A DNA stretch of 64,000 bases from Porphyridium purpureum. Its lineage: Eukaryota; Rhodophyta; Bangiophyceae; Porphyridiales; Porphyridiaceae. The stretch spans positions 62,001 to 126,000 of the forward strand of contig VRMN01000008.1 in NCBI GenBank assembly GCA_008690995.1, read 5' to 3'. The position numbers and the translations under genes were made by a program. Below the pieces are notes generated by a model, which did no database searches, was not told where the DNA came from, and worked only from the letters and a program-made list of their open reading frames with translations. Positions 13,454 through 23,098 of the stretch are shown here, in pieces. Each line of letters opens with the position of its first letter. Position 1 is the stretch's first letter.

Positions 13454-14548
13454 ATGGCCGCTGTTGCTGTTAGAGGCAGCTTGCGCTCTTTGGGCGTATT
13501 CGGTGCGTGCACCGCGGGGCGCGAGGCATGTACCGCGCGTCTGCGGGGCACATCACGCGCGCAAAAGGCGCGCCAACTTGGGACCTTGTCAAAAAAGATA
13601 ACCAAAACGTTTGAGCAAATGTTCGAGTCCCATCAGAAGGAGGTTTTTCGCATGACTCAAGGCATTCGCTCCGTGGCCGTTCTGGGATGCGGCCAGATGG
13701 GAACGGGCATCGCGCAATGCATCGCGCGCGATGCGCGCCGGAACGTGTTTTTGCACGATTCAGATCAGAAGCAACTTGTGCGCGCGCTCCAGAAACTCAA
13801 CGCCTGGGCCGAGCTGCAGGTAAGTAGAAACAAGTGGACAGAAGAAGAGGCAGGTACCTTCTTGAAACGTATAATCGCCGCCGGCTCACTGAAAGACGTG
13901 GACCAGACCGATTTTGTCATCGAAGCCACCGTCGAAGATTTTCAGGAGAAGAGCAAGCTGTTCAAGACCACTTGTGAGTTTTTGAAGGATAAGCCAGAAG
14001 TCATTATTGCCACAAATACGTCTTCACTCTCGATCACACGGCTCGCAGAAACCACGGACAGGCCGAGTCGCTTCTGCGGAATGCACTTTTTCAACCCAGT
14101 ACCCGTGATGAAAGTTGTCGAGCTTGTCCGGGGCGCGCAATCAACGCAAGAGACTGTGGAAACCACGGCCTCGATGGCACAGATCATGGGAAAGAGCGTG
14201 GCGTTTGTGCAGGATTCCCCAGGCTTTGTGTCAAACAGATTACTCATGCCGTACATCAATGAGGCGGCACTCGCGGTGCATGAAGGTTTGGCCAGCGTTG
14301 CGGATATAGACCACATCATGAGAGAGGGGTGCCGTATGCCCATGGGCCCACTAGAATTAGCCGACTTTATTGGCCTGGATACGTGCCTTGCAATCATGCG
14401 CACACTCGGCGAACTTGGTGAGACTAAGTTTGCAGTTGCGCCCAGCATAGTCGAACTGGTGAAAGAGCGGAAGCTTGGCAAGAAGACGGGCCAAGGCTTT
14501 TATGCGTACACCCCGGACAGCATCGAGTATCCATTGGGACATCGCTAA
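13454..14548 (+). CDS. 3-hydroxyacyl-CoA / 3-hydroxybutyryl-CoA dehydrogenase, probably mitochondrial
   Basis: NAD-dependent oxidation of 3-hydroxyacyl-CoA in beta-oxidation or related metabolism. The 364-residue protein has an N-terminal Arg/Ala-rich, acid-poor extension of about 55 residues that looks like a mitochondrial presequence. Next come the NAD motif GCGQMGTGIAQCIA (about residue 78) and the ATNTSSLSI segment. HFFNPVPVMKVVE carries the catalytic His, followed by DSPGFVSNRLLMPYINEA. C-terminal domain landmarks are GPLELADFIGLDTCL and KKTGQGFYAY. It is monofunctional, like bacterial Hbd/FadB2 and animal HADH. The stop is 49 bp from the convergent oxygenase gene. Confidence 0.92.
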   Translation: MAAVAVRGSLRSLGVFGACTAGREACTARLRGTSRAQKARQLGTLSKKITKTFEQMFESHQKEVFRMTQGIRSVAVLGCGQMGTGIAQCIARDARRNVFLHDSDQKQLVRALQKLNAWAELQVSRNKWTEEEAGTFLKRIIAAGSLKDVDQTDFVIEATVEDFQEKSKLFKTTCEFLKDKPEVIIATNTSSLSITRLAETTDRPSRFCGMHFFNPVPVMKVVELVRGAQSTQETVETTASMAQIMGKSVAFVQDSPGFVSNRLLMPYINEAALAVHEGLASVADIDHIMREGCRMPMGPLELADFIGLDTCLAIMRTLGELGETKFAVAPSIVELVKERKLGKKTGQGFYAYTPDSIEYPLGHR

Positions 14549-14597
14549 CAATGCAAGCGTCGTTGCATCGACAGAGCCCACGCCCCTTCTCGCTCAT

Positions 14598-15635
14598 TTA
14601 CCAGCCAAACTGCGTATCGGCTTGTTGTAAGTCAATCTCCTGTGCATTTACCCACCGATCGAAATCTGCAAAAGTTTGGATGTTCACATCAGGAAATAGA
14701 CGGATCATGTTGCTGAGGGCAAGCTCGCACTCCTGATGGAAAGACTGTATCAATTGAGATCGTTCCTCGGACTCTTCGTGTGCTTCCAGCAGGCTCTGCT
14801 CCCACTCGTCGCGATACAGAAGTCTGATGACATGCTTCCGGATTTTCCGATCCAGCAGGCGCTGGCGCATCGCTGCTTCCTCTGACACGAGTTTCGGCGC
14901 TGGCCCTGCAGATGCCGGTTTCACTTTCCCACTTAACCACAGCGTGACACAGAAGCGCTCTCTCTGCACGGGTAAAACTCGGTGGACCATAGAAGTCGAC
15001 GCAAAAAGCACCAATGTGCCATTACTTGGCGGCACGTCTACCGCTCCATGAGGCCAGTCGTATATCCTTAATTGTCCTCCATCCTCTTGAACCCATGGCC
15101 TATCTCTAGCATTTGGGTAAAACAACGCCGTGATCCTTCGCTCGTCAACCATTTCATCCGAGTCCGTGTGCATCGGAAAGGATCCACATTGGCCAGCAGG
15201 ACTCATCTGGAGCTTGTACGTCGCCCGCGTCAATGTCATGCGCGGTTCCAGCACACTCATCATGGCCATTAAACTCGAGGCGCCATCGGTCACAAGACTG
15301 GACAGCTTGGCTTGCGTGCCAAACGGCTCGAGAGGTCCGTCAAATTCGCGCACACCATCGCATTTTCGCACAAGCGTCGTACGATTGCCCCGCTGTGTAT
15401 CGACCAGATGCGTGTGGTTTGTTTGCAATGGTAGCGCTCTGATTTCGTCGCACAAGGCCCGCGCGTAAGTTTCCTCATTTTCTTCGTCTTGGTGCTCTTG
15501 GATCCCCTCATGCCCACGCACCTGCAAAAAGTCTGGCAAGACAGTCCAACCTTTCGTGTACAAGGCACGCACGGCGTGTGCGGTGAGGCGCGAGCACACC
15601 GCGCGTTCGAACAAGGACGGAAGATCAGTACGCAT
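14598..15635 (-). CDS. 2-oxoglutarate/Fe(II)-dependent oxygenase (prolyl-hydroxylase-like)
   Basis: A 345-residue protein with a double-stranded beta-helix oxygenase core. HTDSDE gives the His-x-Asp iron ligands. GQLRIYDWPHGAVDVPPSNGTLVLFAS is the usual strand pattern. MVHRVLPVQRERFCVTLWL provides the distal iron His and the Arg that binds 2-oxoglutarate. The N terminus (AHAVRALYTKGWTVLPDFL) is typical of P4H-like enzymes. A helical, charged C-terminal extension of about 110 residues is unusual and unassigned. The substrate is unknown. It starts only 17 bp from the divergent WD40 gene. Confidence 0.87.
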   Translation of the reverse strand: MRTDLPSLFERAVCSRLTAHAVRALYTKGWTVLPDFLQVRGHEGIQEHQDEENEETYARALCDEIRALPLQTNHTHLVDTQRGNRTTLVRKCDGVREFDGPLEPFGTQAKLSSLVTDGASSLMAMMSVLEPRMTLTRATYKLQMSPAGQCGSFPMHTDSDEMVDERRITALFYPNARDRPWVQEDGGQLRIYDWPHGAVDVPPSNGTLVLFASTSMVHRVLPVQRERFCVTLWLSGKVKPASAGPAPKLVSEEAAMRQRLLDRKIRKHVIRLLYRDEWEQSLLEAHEESEERSQLIQSFHQECELALSNMIRLFPDVNIQTFADFDRWVNAQEIDLQQADTQFGW

Positions 15636-15652
15636 GAGTACCCACTCTACAA

Positions 15653-16858
15653 ATGACGCTGCAGCTCATCCAAAACCAGTCGCAGTCGCAAGAGTTTGCG
15701 CGCGCATGGATGGCACCAGACGGCTCGTGCACGCTCGTCGGCTCGTGCTGCTCTTCTGCTTTGACCTTGCGCGGCCGCGCAGGGGTAACCTCAAGCGTGA
15801 TGCGGTTGTGGGCACTTGGACAGCACGCGCCACTGGACAAGCACAACGGTAGCATGGCGTACAACGTAAGGACTTGGAGGGACGCATGCTGGTTCCCAGC
15901 GATGGAGCGCGCAAATGCAGCCAGCTGTGCGTTCGCAACATGCGCACAGCGTGTGCCAATTCAGCTCTGGGACGCGTACTACGGAACTCGCAGGGCAAGT
16001 TATGTTCCACTGAACGCTGCATCAGAAGAATTGGCAGAGACTTACGCTATTGCGATGACCACGTCCAAGCTCGTGGCTGCAGTTTCCGCGAGCACGAACG
16101 GGAAGACTGCGGCATTGGTGATGTTTGATCTTGCGGTGCCAGAAAAAGTTTCCGTCAAGCTGGATGTGCATTCGAGCTTAAAGGGAGCGCCAGCGAGTGT
16201 GGACATCGCCTCGAAAGCGTCTCTCAGTCCCTTTGTGGCACTAGGATTGAGGAATGGCGATGTGGGCTTGTTCGACATGGCTCATAGCTCGCAAAAGCCG
16301 CTCAAAGTCTTAAGAAATGTACATTCAGATGGTGTTGCGCAAGTGCACTTTGTAAATATGTGTGCAGGAGACACTGCTACCACAGATCTACTTGTCACGG
16401 TAGGCCGCAAAACCGACAACACGATTCGCGTTTGGGATCTCAGAAATCTCTCCCAGAGTTTGATGCAATGGACGCGCCCGTCATCTGGTACTGCGCAGCC
16501 AAGTTTGGTTGATTCAACAGAGGAAGCGCTGCTCTATGGTGACGCGCATGGATTTCTATTTACACGTTCATTCCGTTCCCTCACGGATGAGCTCTTATGG
16601 GCGACAGCAATCACGAAATCAGCTCGCGACGAGGATCACATCACCGATACTCCATGGCACAAGACACCTTTTGGACCTGTCAGCTCTGTCAGCGTGGCAC
16701 TCAGACCCGCTGCCGATGGTGCTGTGCTTTGTGTGACCGCTGGAGAGCGCCGACGAAGCACGTCGTGTGCGGGAGATGAATCTGACGGTGACCGAGACAC
16801 GAGCGAAAGCAACTCAGAAGAGGGCACGACCATCCTCCAGGTGCTGAAAGCTTGGTAA
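15653..16858 (+). CDS. WD40 protein similar to WRAP53/TCAB1
   Basis: A 401-residue beta-propeller protein. The order of landmarks follows WRAP53: FARAWMAPDGSCTLVGS, then a YNVRTWRDACWFPAM region, PIQLWDAYYGTRRASYVPLN (WRAP53 has PIHIWDAFTGELRASF), a short DLAVPEKV blade, a GLRNGDVGLFD blade and IRVWDLRNL. WRAP53 binds box H/ACA small Cajal-body RNAs and telomerase RNA. Later blades diverge and end in an acidic Ser/Glu-rich stretch. The family call is based on remembered sequence and is moderately sure; a generic WD40 protein is the alternative. Confidence 0.72.
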   Translation: MTLQLIQNQSQSQEFARAWMAPDGSCTLVGSCCSSALTLRGRAGVTSSVMRLWALGQHAPLDKHNGSMAYNVRTWRDACWFPAMERANAASCAFATCAQRVPIQLWDAYYGTRRASYVPLNAASEELAETYAIAMTTSKLVAAVSASTNGKTAALVMFDLAVPEKVSVKLDVHSSLKGAPASVDIASKASLSPFVALGLRNGDVGLFDMAHSSQKPLKVLRNVHSDGVAQVHFVNMCAGDTATTDLLVTVGRKTDNTIRVWDLRNLSQSLMQWTRPSSGTAQPSLVDSTEEALLYGDAHGFLFTRSFRSLTDELLWATAITKSARDEDHITDTPWHKTPFGPVSSVSVALRPAADGAVLCVTAGERRRSTSCAGDESDGDRDTSESNSEEGTTILQVLKAW

Positions 16859-16903
16859 TGGCTTGGACATGAGCCAGTGCATATGTATGCATTTTGGACC
16901 CCA

Positions 16904-19900
16904 CTACAAAGCTTCCGAAATGGCTTGCATGCGGTCCCAGAACCCAGGAGGCAAGCGGCTACGAGCCGCCTCGAACCGGCACAGTTTGTCATCCTCGCAT
17001 TGCGCTCCGTATTCGAAAAGATCTCTGACGACATCGTCAAAAGTGCCATTCTCCAAAAGCCGTTCAACAGGCGCCACATTCACCAATTCACCGAGCTTTG
17101 TGAAAGTGGCCTGATGAACCAAGCCGATGACCACTGCGTAGACCAGAGGACAGCGAGCGTGCGACACAAGGCCGGTCTCAAGTGCGCTTTGATACTGAGC
17201 CAGCAATTGCGGGTCTACGCTGTTGTACTGGTTTACATAGGCGGCAAACCCGCCAATGTACCGGTCGGCTTGAAAAAAAGCTTGTGCATTCCCACCTTTT
17301 TCGACAATGTAGTCCATCCACAGCTCCAAGCGCAGAGTACTCGGACTCCACGGTGACATCAGCATGAACAGTAGCCACGGACAGACACCGGACCTTACAG
17401 CGGGAAATTGCTCGAGCAGATCCGGGTCCGTTAAGCTGCCGACAGAACGAGAAATAGCTTGTCCAAATCTTCGTGCGTCGATGGTAGAGGTCACAGAATT
17501 CATGCTCGTCCCGACAGGTACAAGACGGTCAAGCAAAGATCCATCGTCATGCGCTTTTTCCTCGATCAAATTTAAAATCTCGGCAATCTCCGCACAGATG
17601 TGGAACATGCCGGAAACCTTCGCGTCGTGCTCCGCGTACATTTCTTGCTTGCTCCTGGTTGTGTCGCTATCGACCTCTTGATCGACTTGAATTTGCATCC
17701 ACAGTGGTCGAGTTATCGCGCACATTACTTTCTGCCATACTGATGCGAGATCTCGCACCAAATGCAAGCCCAGCAAACTCCGCACGAACAGGAGACTAGC
17801 AATCAGCCCATCCAGCGACGCACTATCCGGAACATTCAAGTGCGCGAATATCCAATGCCCAGTTGCCGGCGCATTTCCACCGACAAACTGATCAAGGATG
17901 CAAGGGACCAGCTCTTCACGTACAATAGTGGCCTCATCGTCATAGTCACTGTTCAGATACTTTGGAAGTACATGCTCATTGAAGATGAGGTCACGCACCA
18001 CGTACGCCGCTACAGGAATTTGTGGAGGAAATTCTTCAAGGCAAACGTTCACGAGACGGACACACTCCGATACAAACCCGGCAACATCCTCGTGCATCGT
18101 CTTCATAAGGAGCCCTAAGTACATCGCTCGGCATTTTGATGCTCGCGCTCGGCAGCTCGGCTCGTACAAAACGGTACCATTCTTGTCCCACAAAATGCTG
18201 CACGTGAGTTTGTCCACAATTTGGCCGAGGCGAGCCGACAAAGCGGGTGAGGAGGGGGCCCCATGCCGGGCAAGGAAATGTAGCGCAGCCATCGCTGCGC
18301 ACACTAAGACGTCACGCGGAGCCACGTTGATCAAAGCGTGTGCACCTTCTTCAAAAACTTGCACAAAAGCCTCCAGGACACGCAAAGCAAGAGCGCGTTC
18401 TTCATCTCTCTCGCCATTTGTCAGCAGCTCATGCCGTTTGCCTTGGACCGTGTCTAATAGGCGAAGCGCCAGAGCCGTTGTTATAACCCACCCATACTCG
18501 TCACTGTCGTTGATCCTATGCTGAGGGCCTCCAGGGCGACGCGCCGAATCCAATAGCGAGACAAGCGCGTCCGAGTAGTCATTGAACATGGAGGTCAACA
18601 TCATGGTCTCGTTCTGCGGCTCGAACATGCTTAGAGAGTGTCCGAACTGCTTCACCAAAGTCGTAAAAAATCTCAAACAAGCGTGCGCGAGAGCAGAGTT
18701 GTGCGAGGAAACAAAGGCCTGCCAGCCAAGCGAGGTGATGGATTTGATGATTGGCGTCCAAGTCGACGCAAGATGGGGGTCTTTTGCAGATTCGAGCAAG
18801 TTGCGAAGTATGCGTACCGCGCGCTCTTGAACAAACGGTTGTCCGCTCTGCGCCATGACCAGATACTTGCATGCACAGGCGAGCGCCGCCTCGGTCTGGG
18901 GCAGCGTAGGAGCGCGGACAAGCAGGTCCAAGGCGGCCTGAGAACTCGCATGGTTCGCCATTGCCAGTTCTACACATTGCCCGAAAAGTTCCTCGTCCAA
19001 AACAATTTGCTTCATTGCTGCCATTCTGTTCGCTCGCAAAAGGGCTCGAAGTGTCTCAATCTGTAAGCGCTGAACATCAGCATGCGTGCAGTGGGTCTTT
19101 AGACGCTGGACAGGCAGTTTCAAAACCTTTTCTCCAAGATCGTGTCGAAGCATACCTATAAGAGCATGCTGAATATGGCTATTCGACTCCGGCTGGGAAC
19201 TCACATTCACGTCGCTTCCGAAGACGCCTGAATCCACGTCAAACCATTCGTCGTCGCTCATGACTGAATCATCACAGGTACAACACGATTCGATGTACAG
19301 AACAAGCTCGCTCACACATTCAAGCCACGCGGCGAGCAGATGTAGGCCTGCCACAGAGCATCCGGCGTGAGGAAGCTGAAGCGCGGCCACAGCAGTAAAC
19401 ATGCCGTGCTCCAAGAAAGCGGTCTGAATTTCCTTATATCGCCGCGGGCCATCAGCATCATCCAGCCGACGATTTCGGCGCCAGACTCCGGTCAGGATCT
19501 CAACCGCTTTAATTTGCTGCGGAAGATGCCGGGTACGAAGCATTTTCGTGAGCTCAGCCAGGGTGTAGCTATGGTCGCATTCCTCGTCTACGAGCAGATC
19601 GCCGCTTAGATCAAACCTCAAAAGCGTCTTGAAGTCCGCCTCAAATTCAGGTTCCAATCTTGAAATCAGCTCAGTGTCAGTGAACATGTCAAATTCGGTC
19701 CCTGCTCCACCACTTGCATCCAAAGGAGCTGGTCCAGAGGATAACGATGATGGCGACGGTTGCGGCAAGATTTCATTCTCCTTTTCGATCAGAGCCAGCG
19801 TCTCGCGACTATTTATCACGCTTTCGTCAAAATTCTCTCGCCAGTCATCGTCCCATGCCATCTTTTCTGAGACGGGTGTAGCTTTGGCCTTGACCTTCAC

Positions 19901-20719
19901 TCGATTGCCGGCTCCTTGATAAAGCTCAGGAGGCAATGGTTCTTCGAAACGGACGTGTTTGCCACTCCCTGACTCATCAGCAGACAGATTTGGGACAGGG
20001 TGTTCCTTTCGTGCCGCGTCTTTTCCGTTTCGCATTAACTCGATGGTCTCATTGCTCAAGAAAGCACTAATCTCCTCTCTTGCGTCTTGGAATGCAGCAC
20101 CATCGCTCCGGAGCTCTTCCATCATGCGTGTCACATACTCAGAGTCTACCCGATCGTCTTGGTTGACCTTGTTAGGATATTCGCGTGCTCCCATTGTACT
20201 CCTCTTTGGTCTGTCCGGCACGTCAGCAGCTACATGATTCAATGCTGGCGACGCCGTCACTGATGCCGGTGATGTCGCCGCCGTGGATGAATTCGCTGGA
20301 GCACTGAATTCACTCCTTGAAGCCCGCACAATCTTAGTGGCTTCTGGAAAGCCCGTCGCGTGCCTGGTTTTAAAAAAGCTGCTTCGCCTCTCCTTCACCA
20401 CCGATTTGCTAGTCGCACCACTCGCGAGTCGCCGAGCTCCTCTCTCACGCACATGCTCACTCACAACCGACGCGTCACGATCCTCACCTTCCCCTTCATG
20501 CAGCGCATCGTCCTGCTTCTCGGTAGGTTCCATGTCCAGTCTCACAACATCCTTCACCACGTGGTTCTTCGCAGCCAGACGACGATGCGTGAGCGAGGCT
20601 GCTGCGCCAGCTCCTCCGCCTCCGCTGGCCAGAAACGAAGCCTGCATCTGCAGCAACTCCTGCTCACCATCGTCCTCCGTCTCGAGCATGGCTCGCCGCG
20701 AGCTCGGGTGCGTCACCAT
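16904..20719 (-). CDS. RPAP1: RPAP1-like RNA polymerase II-associated protein
   Basis: RPAP1 (MINIYO in plants) helps assemble and import RNA polymerase II. This 1,271-residue protein has a disordered, charged N-terminal 360 residues. This part includes an EEISAFLSNETIELMRNG segment like the RPAP1 N-terminal domain and a KHVRFEEPLPPEL segment. At about residue 366 comes LLRFDLSGDLLVDEECDHSYTLAELTKMLR.., matching the conserved RPAP1 C-terminal region (RFDLxG ... Q-A-I-L). The rest is helical repeats. The ATG at 20719 or 20689 (MLETEDDGEQ) may be used. It converges on the WRAP53-like gene with 45 bp between stops. Family identity is good but the protein is divergent. Confidence 0.72.
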   Translation of the reverse strand: MVTHPSSRRAMLETEDDGEQELLQMQASFLASGGGGAGAAASLTHRRLAAKNHVVKDVVRLDMEPTEKQDDALHEGEGEDRDASVVSEHVRERGARRLASGATSKSVVKERRSSFFKTRHATGFPEATKIVRASRSEFSAPANSSTAATSPASVTASPALNHVAADVPDRPKRSTMGAREYPNKVNQDDRVDSEYVTRMMEELRSDGAAFQDAREEISAFLSNETIELMRNGKDAARKEHPVPNLSADESGSGKHVRFEEPLPPELYQGAGNRVKVKAKATPVSEKMAWDDDWRENFDESVINSRETLALIEKENEILPQPSPSSLSSGPAPLDASGGAGTEFDMFTDTELISRLEPEFEADFKTLLRFDLSGDLLVDEECDHSYTLAELTKMLRTRHLPQQIKAVEILTGVWRRNRRLDDADGPRRYKEIQTAFLEHGMFTAVAALQLPHAGCSVAGLHLLAAWLECVSELVLYIESCCTCDDSVMSDDEWFDVDSGVFGSDVNVSSQPESNSHIQHALIGMLRHDLGEKVLKLPVQRLKTHCTHADVQRLQIETLRALLRANRMAAMKQIVLDEELFGQCVELAMANHASSQAALDLLVRAPTLPQTEAALACACKYLVMAQSGQPFVQERAVRILRNLLESAKDPHLASTWTPIIKSITSLGWQAFVSSHNSALAHACLRFFTTLVKQFGHSLSMFEPQNETMMLTSMFNDYSDALVSLLDSARRPGGPQHRINDSDEYGWVITTALALRLLDTVQGKRHELLTNGERDEERALALRVLEAFVQVFEEGAHALINVAPRDVLVCAAMAALHFLARHGAPSSPALSARLGQIVDKLTCSILWDKNGTVLYEPSCRARASKCRAMYLGLLMKTMHEDVAGFVSECVRLVNVCLEEFPPQIPVAAYVVRDLIFNEHVLPKYLNSDYDDEATIVREELVPCILDQFVGGNAPATGHWIFAHLNVPDSASLDGLIASLLFVRSLLGLHLVRDLASVWQKVMCAITRPLWMQIQVDQEVDSDTTRSKQEMYAEHDAKVSGMFHICAEIAEILNLIEEKAHDDGSLLDRLVPVGTSMNSVTSTIDARRFGQAISRSVGSLTDPDLLEQFPAVRSGVCPWLLFMLMSPWSPSTLRLELWMDYIVEKGGNAQAFFQADRYIGGFAAYVNQYNSVDPQLLAQYQSALETGLVSHARCPLVYAVVIGLVHQATFTKLGELVNVAPVERLLENGTFDDVVRDLFEYGAQCEDDKLCRFEAARSRLPPGFWDRMQAISEAL

Positions 20720-21004
20720 CCTCTCGCGCTACCACAGCATCCATCAACCGCCACCTTTCCCTCCTCTTCTCGTCGACTCCCCTTTCGTCCCCAAGCGCAA
20801 ACCCGCACTTTTCTTGTAATTTCTGTCTTCATTTTTATTTCACATTATCTATAAAACATGGTATTTTAATTAGCAATGTAATGTTTATGCGTTTGTAATT
20901 TCTTTGTTTTCAGTCTTCGCCACTATTTTTTTGGGGGTTGATTGTTTGATCGGAGCTTTCAGGGAGAAGGAGAGACAGAGAACGAGGAAGACAAGTTGGG
21001 AAGG
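20720..21004. promoter_or_regulatory. Divergent promoter, RPAP1-like / unknown protein
   Basis: 285 bp, AT-rich in the middle (20820-20935). TATAAAA at 20850-20856 lies about 150 bp before the rightward ATG. No gene is seen. Confidence 0.4.
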
Positions 21005-22363
21005 ATGGAGAGCGGCCAAGGATTGAGCGTGCCTGCAGGATTGAAGTGGGAGCGTCTACAAGAAAATGTGTCAGTCTCGGAGCAAGGAACGTATATTTTC
21101 TTCCGGGTGCGGTTTCCGTTTCCTGTTCGAGAAAAGCAGCCGATGGCATCAGCAGCCGGGTTTCGATCGACGTATTCCATCTGCGGAGGCGCAGACGTGC
21201 CTCCTGTGGTGCTCAACTCAAGGTTTGAAGGCTCCACAATTCTCGGGATGCAGCTGTGGGTCTCGATCTCTCCACTCTACTCCTCGTTCGAGTCGGACAT
21301 GGCGCCATTCAATGCTAACATTCTGATCCGTGACAACGAGCTTATCGTGGCTTCCGACCTCGCTCAAATCCTTCCGCCAGAGAAGTTCACAGACGTGATG
21401 GTCAAGAATGGTGCTAATCTCATCATCGCCAGAATTGACCAGGTCATTGACAAGCCCACCAACACCCGCTTGTTCTTTGTCCTGCAGAGGAAAATCTCGC
21501 CGCAAAAGATTGTCGCACTGAAGAAAAGGGTCATGGCCCAGCGCGCGGCGTCCAAGTACACCCCTAGGAAAAAGGATGTCCGCACGCTCCCGGCTGGTGC
21601 AGCAGGAGGCAATGCAGGACTCGCGTACGGTCAGACGACCTCAACTAACATCGCATTGGGCAAATCGACCTCGACGTACACTGGTACTGCAGGCATGACA
21701 GTTTCGGGGATGCAGCGGAAACTTGCGGCTGAAGCTGCTGCTGCCGCAGCAGCTGCTGGAGGTATTCCAGCCTCATCGCGACCACTGCAGCAACAGGCCG
21801 CCGCTGCAGTTGTAAGACGGACCATGACGGTGGCGGAAAAACACGCGTCGAACGCACCGACGCTAGAAGCCCTTTACAGAAGAGTTGCAACACGTGTTTC
21901 CAGACAGCGTGCCGAGCGACCCAGGGAACGCCTCAAAGGTATACCTCTGGAATTGTGGGAGTCGGTAGACGACGCTACACCCGCAGCCAAAAAGTTGAAC
22001 ACAAAATGGATCCTTTACCCACCTCAACCGATCGCGTCAGGCGGAACGTGTCATTATGGGAGTTCAATGCTAATCCCTGGCACAGAAGAACCAGCGTTTC
22101 TCCGTCTGAGGGACGAATATGCTCGAAATCAGCCCGGGCGCATGCGTGTGAACGCGTCGGCACTTCTAAGCGCACGAGCACAAAGTATCGATCCGCCTAA
22201 CCTCGAGTACCGTGACGCTATTCGCGCGGTTTTGAAGTACAACGCGAATATGGCAGATGAGCGTCCAATCCTGAGAACATGGATCGAGCGCAAGGCAGGC
22301 GAGGATGTCAGTCAAGAAAGACGTACCAGTGAGAATGGGAATGACGACTCGGATAGTGATTAG
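21005..22363 (+). CDS. Unknown protein, weakly PINIT-like N terminus
   Basis: A 452-residue protein I do not recognise with confidence. Residues 15-180 form a beta-rich domain (YIFFRVRFPFPV, NANILIRDNELIVASDL, ANLIIARIDQV, RLFFVLQRKISPQKIVALKKRVMAQ). Its end resembles the PINIT domain of PIAS/Siz SUMO ligases, but no SP-RING cysteine/histidine pattern follows. The middle has Ala/Gly-rich low complexity near residues 230-280. The C-terminal third (GIPLELWESVDDATPAAKKLNTKWIL, then FLRLRDEYARNQPGRMRVN) is compact, ending in an acidic Asp/Ser tail. The start is the first in-frame ATG. Confidence 0.6.
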   Translation: MESGQGLSVPAGLKWERLQENVSVSEQGTYIFFRVRFPFPVREKQPMASAAGFRSTYSICGGADVPPVVLNSRFEGSTILGMQLWVSISPLYSSFESDMAPFNANILIRDNELIVASDLAQILPPEKFTDVMVKNGANLIIARIDQVIDKPTNTRLFFVLQRKISPQKIVALKKRVMAQRAASKYTPRKKDVRTLPAGAAGGNAGLAYGQTTSTNIALGKSTSTYTGTAGMTVSGMQRKLAAEAAAAAAAAGGIPASSRPLQQQAAAAVVRRTMTVAEKHASNAPTLEALYRRVATRVSRQRAERPRERLKGIPLELWESVDDATPAAKKLNTKWILYPPQPIASGGTCHYGSSMLIPGTEEPAFLRLRDEYARNQPGRMRVNASALLSARAQSIDPPNLEYRDAIRAVLKYNANMADERPILRTWIERKAGEDVSQERRTSENGNDDSDSD

Positions 22364-22463
22364 CAGCCACTCGAAGGATTTGCAGATCAGAAATGAACCT
22401 ATGGACAGAAAAAGTTGCGGGAAATAACACAATACTGGTGCAGTCTTGAGCGCCCTCACGCCA

Positions 22464-23045
22464 CTAGCACACGCTCCTCTTCTCCTCCTCTTCTTGCTCC
22501 TGGCCGTCCTCTTCATATTCGTGTCGGGTAATCTGCTCCACGGCACGCGCAATGGCGTCCACCGCTTCATTTTGCTGCGCCTCGGTATCGGACTGCAACT
22601 CGAGGATCACGGCATTCGGGTAGCTTTCGAATGCTTCGTCCCGCACGACATTCAAGATCTCGCATTGCACATTCTCACGGACCTTATGTGCTGAGTATCC
22701 GCGTGCGCTCAGCCGGTCCCACAACACTTCGGTCGCAGCGTGGAGCACGACGACCAGCGCGAACCATCGCTCCGGGAACCAATCGCTTGAATGGTGATCC
22801 ATCACCATACCGCCCCGAGCCTGCACGGGCTCAAGTGCGTCCAGTGTGCGATCCTCGTCGATTTCATAGGTGTCAAAGTGCTCGTCGTACTCGAGCGTCA
22901 TCCCGTTCTCGCGGACGTATGCGCTCAGCTCAACGTGCGAGTAGTCATCGGCGCCCAGTCGCTCCACGATGCGCCGACTCAGCGATGTCTTGCCGCTCCC
23001 AGGTGTGCCTGTCACAAGGATGTTGGGTCGCCGTGAAGACACCAT
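22464..23045 (-). CDS. AK6: Adenylate kinase isoenzyme 6 (AK6/Fap7/CINAP)
   Basis: Nuclear adenylate kinase/ATPase that acts on uS11 in late 40S ribosome maturation. The 193-residue protein has the P loop GTPGSGKTS at residues 13-21. It also has the family sequences EYDEHFDTYEIDEDRTLDALEP, DHHSSDWFPERWFALVVVL and the LID RLSARGYSAHKVRENVQCEI. Length is close to the family norm (about 172) with an acidic Glu/Gln tail. It lies 53 bp downstream of NSUN2 on the same strand. Confidence 0.95.
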   Translation of the reverse strand: MVSSRRPNILVTGTPGSGKTSLSRRIVERLGADDYSHVELSAYVRENGMTLEYDEHFDTYEIDEDRTLDALEPVQARGGMVMDHHSSDWFPERWFALVVVLHAATEVLWDRLSARGYSAHKVRENVQCEILNVVRDEAFESYPNAVILELQSDTEAQQNEAVDAIARAVEQITRHEYEEDGQEQEEEEKRSVC

Positions 23046-23098
23046 GAAGAATCAAATTCCGTTTCTTCGTCGCCGTCGACGTCCTTTTTCCTCATTGT

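Noticed and set aside
20283-20819. 178-codon + strand frame
   Set aside because: Antisense of the RPAP1-like N-terminal region.
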